Assembly: GCF_000255295.1 (NCBI RefSeq)
Contig: NC_017030.1
Span: 3,596,001-3,660,000 of the forward strand
Reading direction: 5' to 3'
From: Corallococcus coralloides DSM 2259
GTDB lineage: Bacteria; Myxococcota; Myxococcia; Myxococcales; Myxococcaceae
Length of the DNA: 64,000 bases
Below the pieces are notes generated by a model. It was given only the letters and a program-made list of their open reading frames with translations, made no database searches and was not told the DNA's origin. The translations under genes and the position numbers were made by a program. Shown here piece by piece: positions 44,266-52,500 of this stretch (the stretch's first letter is position 1; the number at the start of each line of letters is the position of its first letter).

Positions 44266-44673
44266 ATGACGACGCTCCAGACGACACCGCCGGGACATGA
44301 CGTGGTGCTCTACGACAGCCACTGCCGCGTCTGCAGCGGCGCCGCGCGAGAGATGCGCAAGCTGGTGGGCGGACAGGGCACGCAGCTGCTCTCGTTCCGC
44401 GACGAGGGCGTCCTGGACGCCTTCCCGGGGGTGAGCTTCGAGCGCTGTGAGAAGGCCATGCAGCTCATCCAGGCGGATGGCCGGGTCCTGGAGGGAGCGG
44501 AGGCCATTGTCCGCGCGCTGGGCCGGCGGCCGTTGGGGCGGCTGCTCTACGTGTACTACGTCCCCGGACTGCGGCAGCTGGCGGACGCGGTGTATGGGGT
44601 GGTGGCCCGCTACCGCTTCCGCATCGCGGGTCGCAACTGCCCCGACGGGGCCTGCGCGGTGCACTTCAAATAG
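44266..44673 (+). CDS. DCC-family thiol-disulfide oxidoreductase-like protein (DUF393)
   Basis: A 135-residue protein with the DCC motif VVLYDSHCRVCSGAAREMRK, i.e. D-x-x-C-x-x-C at the start of a thioredoxin-like fold, and GRVLEGAEAIVRALGRRP in the later part. A second Cys pair lies at the C-terminus (GRNCPDGACAVHF). The function is unproven in the family. Confidence 0.85.
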   Translation: MTTLQTTPPGHDVVLYDSHCRVCSGAAREMRKLVGGQGTQLLSFRDEGVLDAFPGVSFERCEKAMQLIQADGRVLEGAEAIVRALGRRPLGRLLYVYYVPGLRQLADAVYGVVARYRFRIAGRNCPDGACAVHFK

Positions 44674-44727
44674 GGGGAGGGGCGCGGGTAGCATGCGGCC
44701 TTCCCCGCATCCTCCTCTGGCCCCTTC

Positions 44728-47259
44728 GTGACTTCGCCTCCTCCCAACCTGCAGGCCGCCCAGTCCTTTCGCCGCTTCTTCGGGGAGCTGCGGGAGACGT
44801 ACCTGGAGCGGGAAACGCTGTTCACGCAGATTGAGCTGGCGCTGCTCTGCCGCGAGCACGTGCTGGTGGTGGGGCCGCCCGGGACGGCGAAGAGCGCGGT
44901 CGCCAGCGCTGTGCTGGGGCGCATCACGGACGAGGTGTCCGGGCTGCCGTCGCTGTTCTCCAAGCAGATCGCGGAGACGACGCTGCAGACGGACCTCATC
45001 GGTCCGGTGGATTTCAAGGTGCTCACGGAGACGGGGCGCACCGAGTACCTCACCGACGAGGGCATGCTGGGCGCGGTGCACGCGTTCCTGGACGAGGTCT
45101 TCGACGGCCGGGACATGCTGCTGCGCTCCATCCTCAACGTGATGTACGAGCGGGAGCTGAAGCACGGCCGCAAGGTGACGGCCGGCCGCACCGAGTGCGT
45201 GGTGATGACGAGCAACCGGTACCTCACGGAGGTGCTGGCGCGCTCGCCGGAGCTGCTCCTGGCGTTCGCGGACCGGTTGAGCTTCATCAGCTTCGTGCCC
45301 AAGGCCTTCGCCCGGCGGGAGAGCCGGGCCGCCATGCTGCACCGCTTCGTGCACGGGACGCGGCCGGACCTGCGCGCCACGCTGACGCTCCAGCAGTTGG
45401 ACCTGCTCCAGGACGCGGTGGCCCAGGTGAAGGTGCCCGGCCACGTGCTGGAGGGCGTGGAGATGCTCACGGACGCGCTGGAGCGTGCGCTCGTGGCGCA
45501 GGTGTCGAAGCTGCCGGACTACGTGCCCACGAAGTACTTCTCCCAGCGCTCGGTGGTGAAGGCGCTCTGGACGCTGAAGGCCGCGGTGGTGCGCGATCAG
45601 ATCTACCGCCGTCCGGACCGGCCGCTCGAAGCGACCGTCGAGGACCTGGACGCGCTGCGCTGGTTCTTCCTCCTGGGCGGTCCTCCCGCGGCGGAGGCGG
45701 ACGCGCTGCTCAAGGCGGCGGTGGACCCTCGCGAGCGGGCGCAGCTGGAGATCGTCCGGCTGGAGCAGCGCACCTTCGACGAGGTGCTGGGCAAGGTGCG
45801 GCAGGAGCTGGGCGGCGGCGTGGAGCGCGAGGCGACGACGCTCGCGGCCGCCGACGACGTGAACGCCGCGGAGGGCCTGAGCCGCAACTGGCAGGCGGGC
45901 GTGGTGTCCACCACCGCGCGCGGCGTGCTGGGCAAGCTGGTGCCCGGGCCTCGCCACGGCCAGAACCGGGCGCCGCTGCTGGTGGCGGCGCGGGCGCTGG
46001 TGGCGGCCCTGGAGCAGCGGCTGTCGCGGGGCATGGCGGCGGGGCAGGGGGAGGGGCGCGGCGGCGTGGCGTTGCTCATCGCCATCCGCGACGTCCTGGA
46101 GCTGAGCCGGGCGGTGCCGGAGCTGAAGCCGGGCTACCCCGCGCTGTGCGAGTCGGCCGCGCGGTTCCTGGAGCAGGCGCTGGAGATGAGCGCGTCCGCG
46201 GCGGAGGGGCTCGCGTTCGAGGACAGCGTCAAGATGGAGTGGCTGGTCGGGCTCGCGGAGAACCTGGAGGAGGAGCTGGGCGTGATGGGCTCGCTGGCGG
46301 CGATGCTCAGCGAGGCGGTGCCCTCCCTCCACGAGCGGCTGCGCCACGCGGACCGGAACACGCGCCGCCGGGTGGTGGCCGCGCTCCGGCGCCGGGTGTC
46401 GGCGGCGTTCCCCGCGCAGGCGCCCCGGGGCCGCAAGGATCCGCTGGACGCGCTGTCCGCGGACTCGCGGCGGCTCACCCAGTTGGAGAACGCCCTGACG
46501 GCGTTGGATCCGTCCCAGGCGGGGTTGAAGCAGGAACTGCTCCGGCCGCTGAGCGTGGCGTACGCGCGCGAGGTGCTGGGGGCGACCCCGTTCGAGCGCA
46601 TCGAGCAGTACGGCCGCGCGGTGCAGGCGGTGGCGGAGAACCTGCGGCGCGAGGGCGTGACGGCGGAGCCGGTGCTCGCCGAGTGCCGCGACCTGATGGA
46701 GAACCGCCTCCGGGAGCATGCCCGCGTGCTGTCTCGCGAGGTGGCCAGCCCGCCTCCGGCCCCCAACGCCGTGCTCAACGGCGACGCGTACACCTACTAC
46801 CGGGGCGAGCTGTCCGCGCAGGCCCCCGACGGCGAGCTGACCGCGCTCGTGGGCCTGGACGGACAGCTGATGGCGGCGCGTCCCCCGTCCGCGTCCGCGT
46901 TCCTCTCCGACACGGTCCGCGCGGCCGTGGCCGAGGCGGAGCTGTCCTTCCTCCTGTCGCGCATCAAGTACCTGCGCAGCTGGCTGACCCAGCTGCTGTC
47001 CGCGCTGCCCGCCCCCGAGGCGCTCAACGGCCGTGCCGACGCGGAGCGCACCTTCGAGCGGCTGGTGCGCAGCCGCTTCCCCCAGCTCGCGCTCAAGGAG
47101 GGCGAGCTGGTGCGGCTCAAGGCCACGCTGGGCATGCTGGAGACGCTCCCGGGCGAGCTGGGAGAGAGCGCGCGCAAGCTGTCCACCCAGCTGCGCGGCA
47201 TCGACGAGGACTTCGGACGCTTCAGCCGTCAGGTGCTGGAGCGGCGGACCGCGCCGTGA
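44728..47259 (+). CDS. MoxR/RavA-like AAA+ ATPase
   Basis: An 843-residue protein. An N-terminal MoxR-type AAA+ module has Walker A VVGPPGTAKSAVASAVLGRI (residues 49-56 core), FSKQIAETTLQTDLIGPVDF, Walker B with AVHAFLDEVFDGRDMLLRSI, sensor 1 VVMTSNRYLTEVL and the lid with RFVHGTRPDL. About 500 further helical residues follow, longer than usual MoxR proteins and like RavA, which also carries a helical extension. GTG start at 44728. It directly precedes a VWA protein gene, the standard partner of MoxR ATPases; together they are thought to act as chaperone-like systems on cofactor or membrane proteins. Confidence 0.88.
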   Translation: MTSPPPNLQAAQSFRRFFGELRETYLERETLFTQIELALLCREHVLVVGPPGTAKSAVASAVLGRITDEVSGLPSLFSKQIAETTLQTDLIGPVDFKVLTETGRTEYLTDEGMLGAVHAFLDEVFDGRDMLLRSILNVMYERELKHGRKVTAGRTECVVMTSNRYLTEVLARSPELLLAFADRLSFISFVPKAFARRESRAAMLHRFVHGTRPDLRATLTLQQLDLLQDAVAQVKVPGHVLEGVEMLTDALERALVAQVSKLPDYVPTKYFSQRSVVKALWTLKAAVVRDQIYRRPDRPLEATVEDLDALRWFFLLGGPPAAEADALLKAAVDPRERAQLEIVRLEQRTFDEVLGKVRQELGGGVEREATTLAAADDVNAAEGLSRNWQAGVVSTTARGVLGKLVPGPRHGQNRAPLLVAARALVAALEQRLSRGMAAGQGEGRGGVALLIAIRDVLELSRAVPELKPGYPALCESAARFLEQALEMSASAAEGLAFEDSVKMEWLVGLAENLEEELGVMGSLAAMLSEAVPSLHERLRHADRNTRRRVVAALRRRVSAAFPAQAPRGRKDPLDALSADSRRLTQLENALTALDPSQAGLKQELLRPLSVAYAREVLGATPFERIEQYGRAVQAVAENLRREGVTAEPVLAECRDLMENRLREHARVLSREVASPPPAPNAVLNGDAYTYYRGELSAQAPDGELTALVGLDGQLMAARPPSASAFLSDTVRAAVAEAELSFLLSRIKYLRSWLTQLLSALPAPEALNGRADAERTFERLVRSRFPQLALKEGELVRLKATLGMLETLPGELGESARKLSTQLRGIDEDFGRFSRQVLERRTAP

Positions 47260-47294
47260 GCGCGGGGGCCCTGTCCGGAAGGCGGCGCTGAGAC

Positions 47295-49577
47295 GTGCTG
47301 GCGCGTCGGCTCACTCCCCTGCGGCAGCGCCTGGATGCGCTCCGCCAGCCCGTGGCGGCCCGTGGTGGCGCGTGGTCCTGGCCCTTCGGCCGCAAGCTGA
47401 AGGGACCGGAAGACCTGGGCCTGCCGGTGCTCGTGGCGCTCGACCGCGAGCTGGATCGCGTGGGCATCCACACCGCCGCGGATGCCCGGCTGCTGCTCGC
47501 GCTGGGCACCCAGCGGGGCAGGGCGGGGGCGCTCGCGCAGGGGCTCGCGACGCGCGCGAACCAGGCCCTGGAGGAGTACGAGGAGTGCCTGCGCCTGGTG
47601 GAGAAGGCGCACCGCTCCGGGGAGATGCCTTCGGGGGCCCTCACCGCGCTGGACCGCGGCTTCGTGCGGCTGGCCCGCGCGGTGAAGGTGGCGGATCTCT
47701 TCAGCCGTCCGTTGGAGGCCCAGGGCGGTGAGGACGCGCCGTTCGAGATCTTCGAACGCCCGCCTGGGACGACCCGGGAGCGGCCGCCGGCCAACGCGCG
47801 CCTGGCCGTCGCGGAGTTGCTGGCCGCTCGCGCGCGGGACAACGTCATCGACCTGGTGCAGAAGCGGCGCGACCTGGACCTGGCCCACGAGATGCTGCTG
47901 CGCCTGGGCACCACGGACGCGGACCGCGCGCGGAGCATGGCGCTGCGCACCGACGTGGCGGAGGCGCGCGAGCGGGTGCGCGAGGTTCCCCCCACGCGCT
48001 CCCTGGAGGCGCTGGTGCGCGGTGTGCGGGAGACCGCCCAGAAGGATCCCCGGGGCGCCTACCGTTCGTTGCAGGGCCTCTACGAGCGCGCCATCGAAGC
48101 AGGGGACGCGGAGCTGGCCTCGGCGGCGCGGCGCGCGCTGACGCCGCTGCTTCCCCCCGAGTCCCGGCTGACGCGGATGGTGGAGGACGCGGAGGCGGGC
48201 ACGCGGCTCCAGTGGCTGGGGGAGGCGGATGCCGAGGCGGACTCCGGACGCGAAGCGGAAGACGCGCCGGACGAGCAGCTCGCGGACCTGGCGTTCTCCC
48301 TGAAGCCGGAACAGCTGGCCACGTTCGACCTGGCGGCGGGGTGCGCGCGCTTCTTCGACGTGGAGGACGCGCTGTCGGAGGAGATCGTCGAGAAGGACGC
48401 CGCCGCCGCGCGGGCCGTCCCGCGTCAGGTGCCCTATCCGACGCAGACGATGTCGTTCGCCACGACGGGCAGCCTGGATGAGGTCCACCACTTCGTCATC
48501 ACGGACCCTCGGCGCCTGCTCCAGGACCTCGCGGGGCACCGGCAGCTCGTGCGCACGTACCTGGACGACGCGCCGCCCCCCAAGCCGCGCAAGGTGAAGC
48601 GCACCGCCGTGCGCGTCTACGTCTGTGACGCCTCCGGCTCCATGCACGGCGCGCGGGCGCGCTTCCGTGACGCGCTCATCATCGCGGAGCTGAACAACCT
48701 GCGCGTGAAGGCGCGGCGCGGAGAGAACTTCGACCCGCTCTACTTCAGCTTCTTCAACGACGTGCCCACGGAGCTGGCCCGCGTGGACACCGCCGCGGAG
48801 GCGACCCGGCAGATTGAAAAGCTCTTCCGGGACTCGCCCGCGGAAGGGCAGACGGACATCTCCCTGGCCCTGCTGTCCGCCTTCGACTCCATCCGCGCCG
48901 CGCAGGGGCGCGACCCGTACCTCGCGCGCGCCACGGTGGTGCTCATCACCGACGGCGAGGACCGCGTGGACCTGGACCTCATCCGCCGCACGCGCGCGCC
49001 CATGGGCGCCCTGGACATCGCGTTGAGCTTCATCTCGCTGGGCGAGGAGAACCCGGACCTCAAGTCCCTGGTGCTGGAGCAGCGCGCCGCCGGAGGCCGC
49101 GCCTTCTACCACCCGCTCTCCGACGAGGAGATCCGCTGGGCGCGCACGGAGTTCGACACGCCCTGGCGCACGCTCCTGCCTCGCGACGTGCCGGCCTCGC
49201 TGGAAGCCCTGGAGGCCCTGGCCCCGCACCTGGACGCGCTGGAGGCGGTGGCGGCGGGCCGCGCTCCCGGGGCGGGCGTGGCCGTGGAGGCCTCCTTCGA
49301 CGCGCTCTTCCCAGCCGCGCCCGCGGCGTCCCCCGTGCCGGAGGCGCCCGGCGCGGAGCTCGTGGCGCGGGTGATGGACATCCTGGAGGCGGTGGGCGAG
49401 GCCGCGTCGCTCGCCTCCACGGACCGGCGCGCGACGGAGAGCGTGGTGCTCCTGCAGCACCTGCTGTCCGTCTACGGACTCACGCCCGCGCGCTACCTGG
49501 CCGTGCTGTCCGGCGGCGGGCGTCCGGTGGCCGAGGCATTGGAACGGGTGCGGTTGCTCTGCCGCCCGTTCGGGTAG
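47295..49577 (+). CDS. VWA-domain protein, partner of the MoxR ATPase
   Basis: A 760-residue protein. The first 420 residues are mostly helical. A von Willebrand A domain follows with the MIDAS site YVCDASGSMHGARARF (Asp445, Ser447, Ser449), the later Thr in EGQTDISLALLSAFDS and the Asp in VVLITDGEDRVDLDLI. This layout, long helical part plus C-terminal VWA, equals the ViaA/CoxE-type partners of MoxR ATPases. The GTG start lies 36 bases after the MoxR stop. No signal peptide, so cytoplasmic. Confidence 0.87.
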   Translation: MLARRLTPLRQRLDALRQPVAARGGAWSWPFGRKLKGPEDLGLPVLVALDRELDRVGIHTAADARLLLALGTQRGRAGALAQGLATRANQALEEYEECLRLVEKAHRSGEMPSGALTALDRGFVRLARAVKVADLFSRPLEAQGGEDAPFEIFERPPGTTRERPPANARLAVAELLAARARDNVIDLVQKRRDLDLAHEMLLRLGTTDADRARSMALRTDVAEARERVREVPPTRSLEALVRGVRETAQKDPRGAYRSLQGLYERAIEAGDAELASAARRALTPLLPPESRLTRMVEDAEAGTRLQWLGEADAEADSGREAEDAPDEQLADLAFSLKPEQLATFDLAAGCARFFDVEDALSEEIVEKDAAAARAVPRQVPYPTQTMSFATTGSLDEVHHFVITDPRRLLQDLAGHRQLVRTYLDDAPPPKPRKVKRTAVRVYVCDASGSMHGARARFRDALIIAELNNLRVKARRGENFDPLYFSFFNDVPTELARVDTAAEATRQIEKLFRDSPAEGQTDISLALLSAFDSIRAAQGRDPYLARATVVLITDGEDRVDLDLIRRTRAPMGALDIALSFISLGEENPDLKSLVLEQRAAGGRAFYHPLSDEEIRWARTEFDTPWRTLLPRDVPASLEALEALAPHLDALEAVAAGRAPGAGVAVEASFDALFPAAPAASPVPEAPGAELVARVMDILEAVGEAASLASTDRRATESVVLLQHLLSVYGLTPARYLAVLSGGGRPVAEALERVRLLCRPFG

Positions 49578-49594
49578 GCTTCAAGGCACGCGCC

Positions 49595-50164
49595 ATGTTC
49601 GGCTTCCTCAAACGCAAGAAGACACCCGCGGCGCCCGTGGACCCGTTGGCCACGTTCGACCGGCTCATCGAGGACCTGGAGCGCCAGGCGGCCGAGGTGC
49701 GCAAGTCCGCCGCCACGCTGCTGGCCCTCAAGGGCGAGCTCTCCCGCGGAGTGACGCGCTACACGGCCCGCCTGGGCGACATCGCCGGACGGCGCCAGAC
49801 GGCGCATGACCGGGGGGACGCGAAGGGCGTGGGCGTGCTGGAGCGCGACCGCGTGCAGACCGAGCGCCTGCTGGAATCCACGCGGGAGTCGCTGCGGCGC
49901 GCGGAGCGGGACTCGGAGCTGCTGCTCGGCGCGGCAGGCGAGCTGGGCGAGCGCGTGGCGGACCTGCGCATCGAGCGGGAGAGCGCATCCGCGCGCATGG
50001 CCGCGGGCGGCGTCGTCACGGAAGCGCTGCGCGAGCAGGTGGAGCGCTTCGACCGGGTGATGGCGCTGGACGCGGCTCGCGACGAGGTGGAGAAGGCGCA
50101 CGCCCTGGCGGACATCTACCGCGAGGAGCACCAGCCCCACTCCGCGCCCGAGCGCGTGAAGTAG
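49595..50164 (+). CDS. PspA-like coiled-coil protein
   Basis: A 189-residue protein beginning MFGFLKRKK, then one long helical, strongly charged body (LATFDRLIEDLERQAAEVRK, LLESTRESLRRAERDSELLL, LREQVERFDRVMALDAARDE). The short hydrophobic-basic N-terminus and coiled coil recall PspA/IM30 membrane-remodelling proteins, though it is shorter and no firm family match can be claimed. It is 17 bases after the VWA gene and thus in the same operon. Confidence 0.6.
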   Translation: MFGFLKRKKTPAAPVDPLATFDRLIEDLERQAAEVRKSAATLLALKGELSRGVTRYTARLGDIAGRRQTAHDRGDAKGVGVLERDRVQTERLLESTRESLRRAERDSELLLGAAGELGERVADLRIERESASARMAAGGVVTEALREQVERFDRVMALDAARDEVEKAHALADIYREEHQPHSAPERVK

Positions 50165-50178
50165 GGCAGGGCGCTTCT

Positions 50179-51060
50179 TCAGGTCCGCCGCGCCGTCTGG
50201 TGCAGCTCCAGCACGATGTTGCCGCCCTTGAAGAGCCGCACCGCGCCGGACGTCTGGCTCACCGTGAGAGCGATGCAGTGCGTGGAGGACGTGATGCCCG
50301 CGGAGGCCGCGTGGCGCGCTCCCAGGCCCAGGGGAATCTTCACCGTGTCGTCGTTGGCGGACAGGTAGCGGCCCGCGGACAGCACCACGCCGTCCTCGCG
50401 GATGACGAACGCGCCGTCCAGCACGGAGAAGTTCTTGATGGCGTCGCGGATCTTCGGGTCGAGCACGTTGCGCTCGGACTCCGACAGGCCCTGGAACGGG
50501 TTGATGGTGAGCTGCCGGCTCTTCTCCAGCACGCTCGTGTGGTCACCAATCGTGATGATGGTCCCGATGGGGTGGCCCTCGAAGCCCTCCTGGCCAATCT
50601 GCAGCGCCAGCTGGATGAGCGCGTCCACCACCTGCGAGTTGAACTCCTCGCCCAGCTTCACGCCCTCGATGGCCAGCCGGTCGTCCAGCGACCCGCCGAT
50701 GCGCATCTGCATCAGCGTGTCCGGCGCGCGGCCCACCTTGCCCGTCATGCAGAGCACCAGGTCGCCTTCCTTGAACGCGCCCTGGGACAGCGCGGACACG
50801 AGCGCCACCTTCACTCGCTCCGTGCGCGAGTAGTCGTACGCGGGGATGACGAGCGCGCTCAGCTTCTTGCGCAGGAGCTCCTGCGCCAGCGGCTCCAACG
50901 TCACCGCGTACACCAGCTTCTTGCGCGCGGGCTTACCCCGGAGGTCCTCCGGCGCAATGGGCGTGTCGCAGATGTAGAGGAAGTGGTCGACCTCGCTCTT
51001 GGCGGCCAGGGAGAGCGCCGAGCGCAAGAATTCCCGATCGAACTTCGTGTTGTCGCTCAA
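50179..51060 (-). CDS. Diadenylate-cyclase-domain (DisA_N) protein
   Basis: A 293-residue protein. The C-terminal half is a DisA_N domain that makes cyclic di-AMP from two ATP: the DGA motif in VLDGAFVIREDGVVLSAGRY (Asp215) and the region IPLGLGARHAASAGITSS followed by LTVSQTSGAVRLF. The usual R-H-R is R-H-A here (249-251). Residues 1-130 form an alpha/beta domain (KLVYAVTLEPLAQELLRKKL, ALVIPAYDYSRTERVKVALV) like the pyruvate-kinase-C-like head of archaeal DacZ. It has no membrane segment, unlike CdaA. It is convergent with the MoxR operon and divergent from the DksA-type gene. Confidence 0.83.
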   Translation of the reverse strand: MSDNTKFDREFLRSALSLAAKSEVDHFLYICDTPIAPEDLRGKPARKKLVYAVTLEPLAQELLRKKLSALVIPAYDYSRTERVKVALVSALSQGAFKEGDLVLCMTGKVGRAPDTLMQMRIGGSLDDRLAIEGVKLGEEFNSQVVDALIQLALQIGQEGFEGHPIGTIITIGDHTSVLEKSRQLTINPFQGLSESERNVLDPKIRDAIKNFSVLDGAFVIREDGVVLSAGRYLSANDDTVKIPLGLGARHAASAGITSSTHCIALTVSQTSGAVRLFKGGNIVLELHQTARRT

Positions 51061-51099
51061 GGCGCCCCTCGTGCACCCTTCGTTTTAGAGCAGGTCAGC

Positions 51100-51127
51100 T
51101 TGACACTGGCAGCTGCATGAATAAAGC
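51100..51127 (+). promoter_or_regulatory. Promoter candidate for the DksA-type gene
   Basis: TTGACA (51100-51105) is perfect; TAAAGC (51122-51127) sits 16 bases later as a poor -10. It lies in the divergent gap shared with the cyclase gene. Confidence 0.4.
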
Positions 51128-51186
51128 TTTCGGGCCCTTTTTTTCGGGGGCAGGCCCCCTCTACCCGTCCAACGGAGCCGCAGGCT

Positions 51187-51549
51187 GTGAACCAGAAAGA
51201 TCTCAAGCGTTACAAGAAGATGCTCGAGGACAGCAAAGCGAGCCTGCTCGAAAGCGCGAAGAAGACCCTGGTGGAGGAATCGTCCTTCGACACGGACGAC
51301 CTGCCTGACGAAATCGACCAGGCCGCCTCCGAGTACACCCAGTCCATGGTCTTCCGTCTTCGGGACCGCGAGAAGTTCCTCCTGCAGAAGATCGACGGCG
51401 CCCTCAAGCGCGTGGAGGACGGCACCTTCGGCATCTGCGAGCGCTGCGAGGAGGACATCTCCCCCAAGCGCCTGGATGCACGTCCGGTGACGACGCTCTG
51501 CATCCGCTGCAAGGAAGAGCAGGAGAAGAAGGAGAAGTCCTACGGCTGA
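51187..51549 (+). CDS. TraR/DksA-type C4 zinc-finger regulator
   Basis: A 120-residue protein. A coiled coil (KRYKKMLEDSKASLLESAKK and FRLRDREKFLLQKIDGALKR) carries an acidic tip with DTDDLPDEID, as needed to reach the RNA polymerase active site, and a zinc finger FGICERCEEDISPKRLDARP with TTLCIRCKEEQ (C-x2-C-x17-C-x2-C). It would tune transcription initiation together with ppGpp. GTG start. The gene for rel lies 4 kb downstream. Confidence 0.92.
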   Translation: MNQKDLKRYKKMLEDSKASLLESAKKTLVEESSFDTDDLPDEIDQAASEYTQSMVFRLRDREKFLLQKIDGALKRVEDGTFGICERCEEDISPKRLDARPVTTLCIRCKEEQEKKEKSYG

Positions 51550-51566
51550 GGCCGTGTGACTTCACC

Positions 51567-51593
51567 GGGCCGCACGGTGCTCCCGTGCGGTCC
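51567..51593. terminator. Hairpin between convergent genes
   Basis: GGGCCGCACGG (51567-51577) pairs with CCGTGCGGTCC (51583-51593) with one G-T pair over TGCTC. It lies between the convergent DksA-type and FHA genes. No T-run. Confidence 0.5.
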
Positions 51594-51620
51594 GTGCTGC
51601 TCCAGCGAAGGACCGTCGCT

Positions 51621-52388
51621 TCAGGCCGCCGCGGGCTGGATCTCCACCCGCAGCAGCTGACGGCCGATGAGGAAGTGATCGCCGTTGTCGACGAAGGTCG
51701 GTCCCGCCAGGCGGATGAAGGTGCCGTTGGACGAGCCCACGTCGCGCACCATCAGCCGGTCCCCCCTGACTTGTAGCAGCGCATGCCGCCCGGACACGAA
51801 GCCGTCCGTGGGGAAGGCGATGTCGCCCTGCTCACGACCCAGCAGGTTGTCGCCGTCCTTGAGCGGGAAGGCCGCGCCGCGCAGGCCGCCCTCCAGCAGT
51901 TGGATGAGCCGCAGCCGGTAGCCGGGATCCGGCGAACCCCACACCTGCGTGCCTCCGGGCCCCAGCGCCGCGGCGGGGATGGGCTCCAGCACCATGCGCT
52001 GACGGCCCAGGCGCAGCTCGCCGCCGGCGGGCAGCTCGCGCTCGTTGCGCAGGCGCACGAAGACGCCGTTGGCGCCGCCCACGTCTTCAATGGCGAGGCG
52101 GGCGCCGGAGAAGAAGAAGCGCGCCTGCACGGGCATGATGAACGGGTCGTCGTTGAGCGCGATGTCCGCCTGCTGGCCGCAGGTGAGGGTGTCGCGCTGC
52201 ATGCGCACGAGCGCCTCAGGGCCGCCGTCCGCGCGCACCACGCGGATGGACACCTGGGGGCGCGACGAGATGTGCGCCACGGCCATCACCATGGTCCCGG
52301 AGCGCAGCGCCGAGCCGCAAGCTCGGCAGACAGTGGCATCCCGGGAATTCTCGGTGTCACAGCGGGGGCAATAGTCCACGGCGTCCAT
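51621..52388 (-). CDS. Zinc-ribbon protein with two FHA domains
   Basis: A 255-residue protein. The start YCPRCDTENSRDATVCRACG is a zinc ribbon (C-x2-C...C-x2-C). Two forkhead-associated domains follow: a weaker one about residues 45-125 (LNDDPFIMPVQARFFFSGAR, EDVGGANGVFVRL) and a canonical one about 160-250 (LLGREQGDIAFPTDGFVSGR then HALLQV, VRDVGSSNGTFIRL). FHA domains bind phospho-threonine peptides. AAGGGA lies eight bases before ATG 52388. It is divergent from the kinase gene, a probable partner. Confidence 0.9.
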   Translation of the reverse strand: MDAVDYCPRCDTENSRDATVCRACGSALRSGTMVMAVAHISSRPQVSIRVVRADGGPEALVRMQRDTLTCGQQADIALNDDPFIMPVQARFFFSGARLAIEDVGGANGVFVRLRNERELPAGGELRLGRQRMVLEPIPAAALGPGGTQVWGSPDPGYRLRLIQLLEGGLRGAAFPLKDGDNLLGREQGDIAFPTDGFVSGRHALLQVRGDRLMVRDVGSSNGTFIRLAGPTFVDNGDHFLIGRQLLRVEIQPAAA

Positions 52389-52500
52389 GCGAGCGTCCCT
52401 TCTAGCAGGCCCGCGCCGCGTTGGGGGGCCCGACAGCGCACGGCTTGCTCCCCACCCGAGGGGCATGGTGAAGTCCCGGCCCCACTGACTGGACGCTGAC

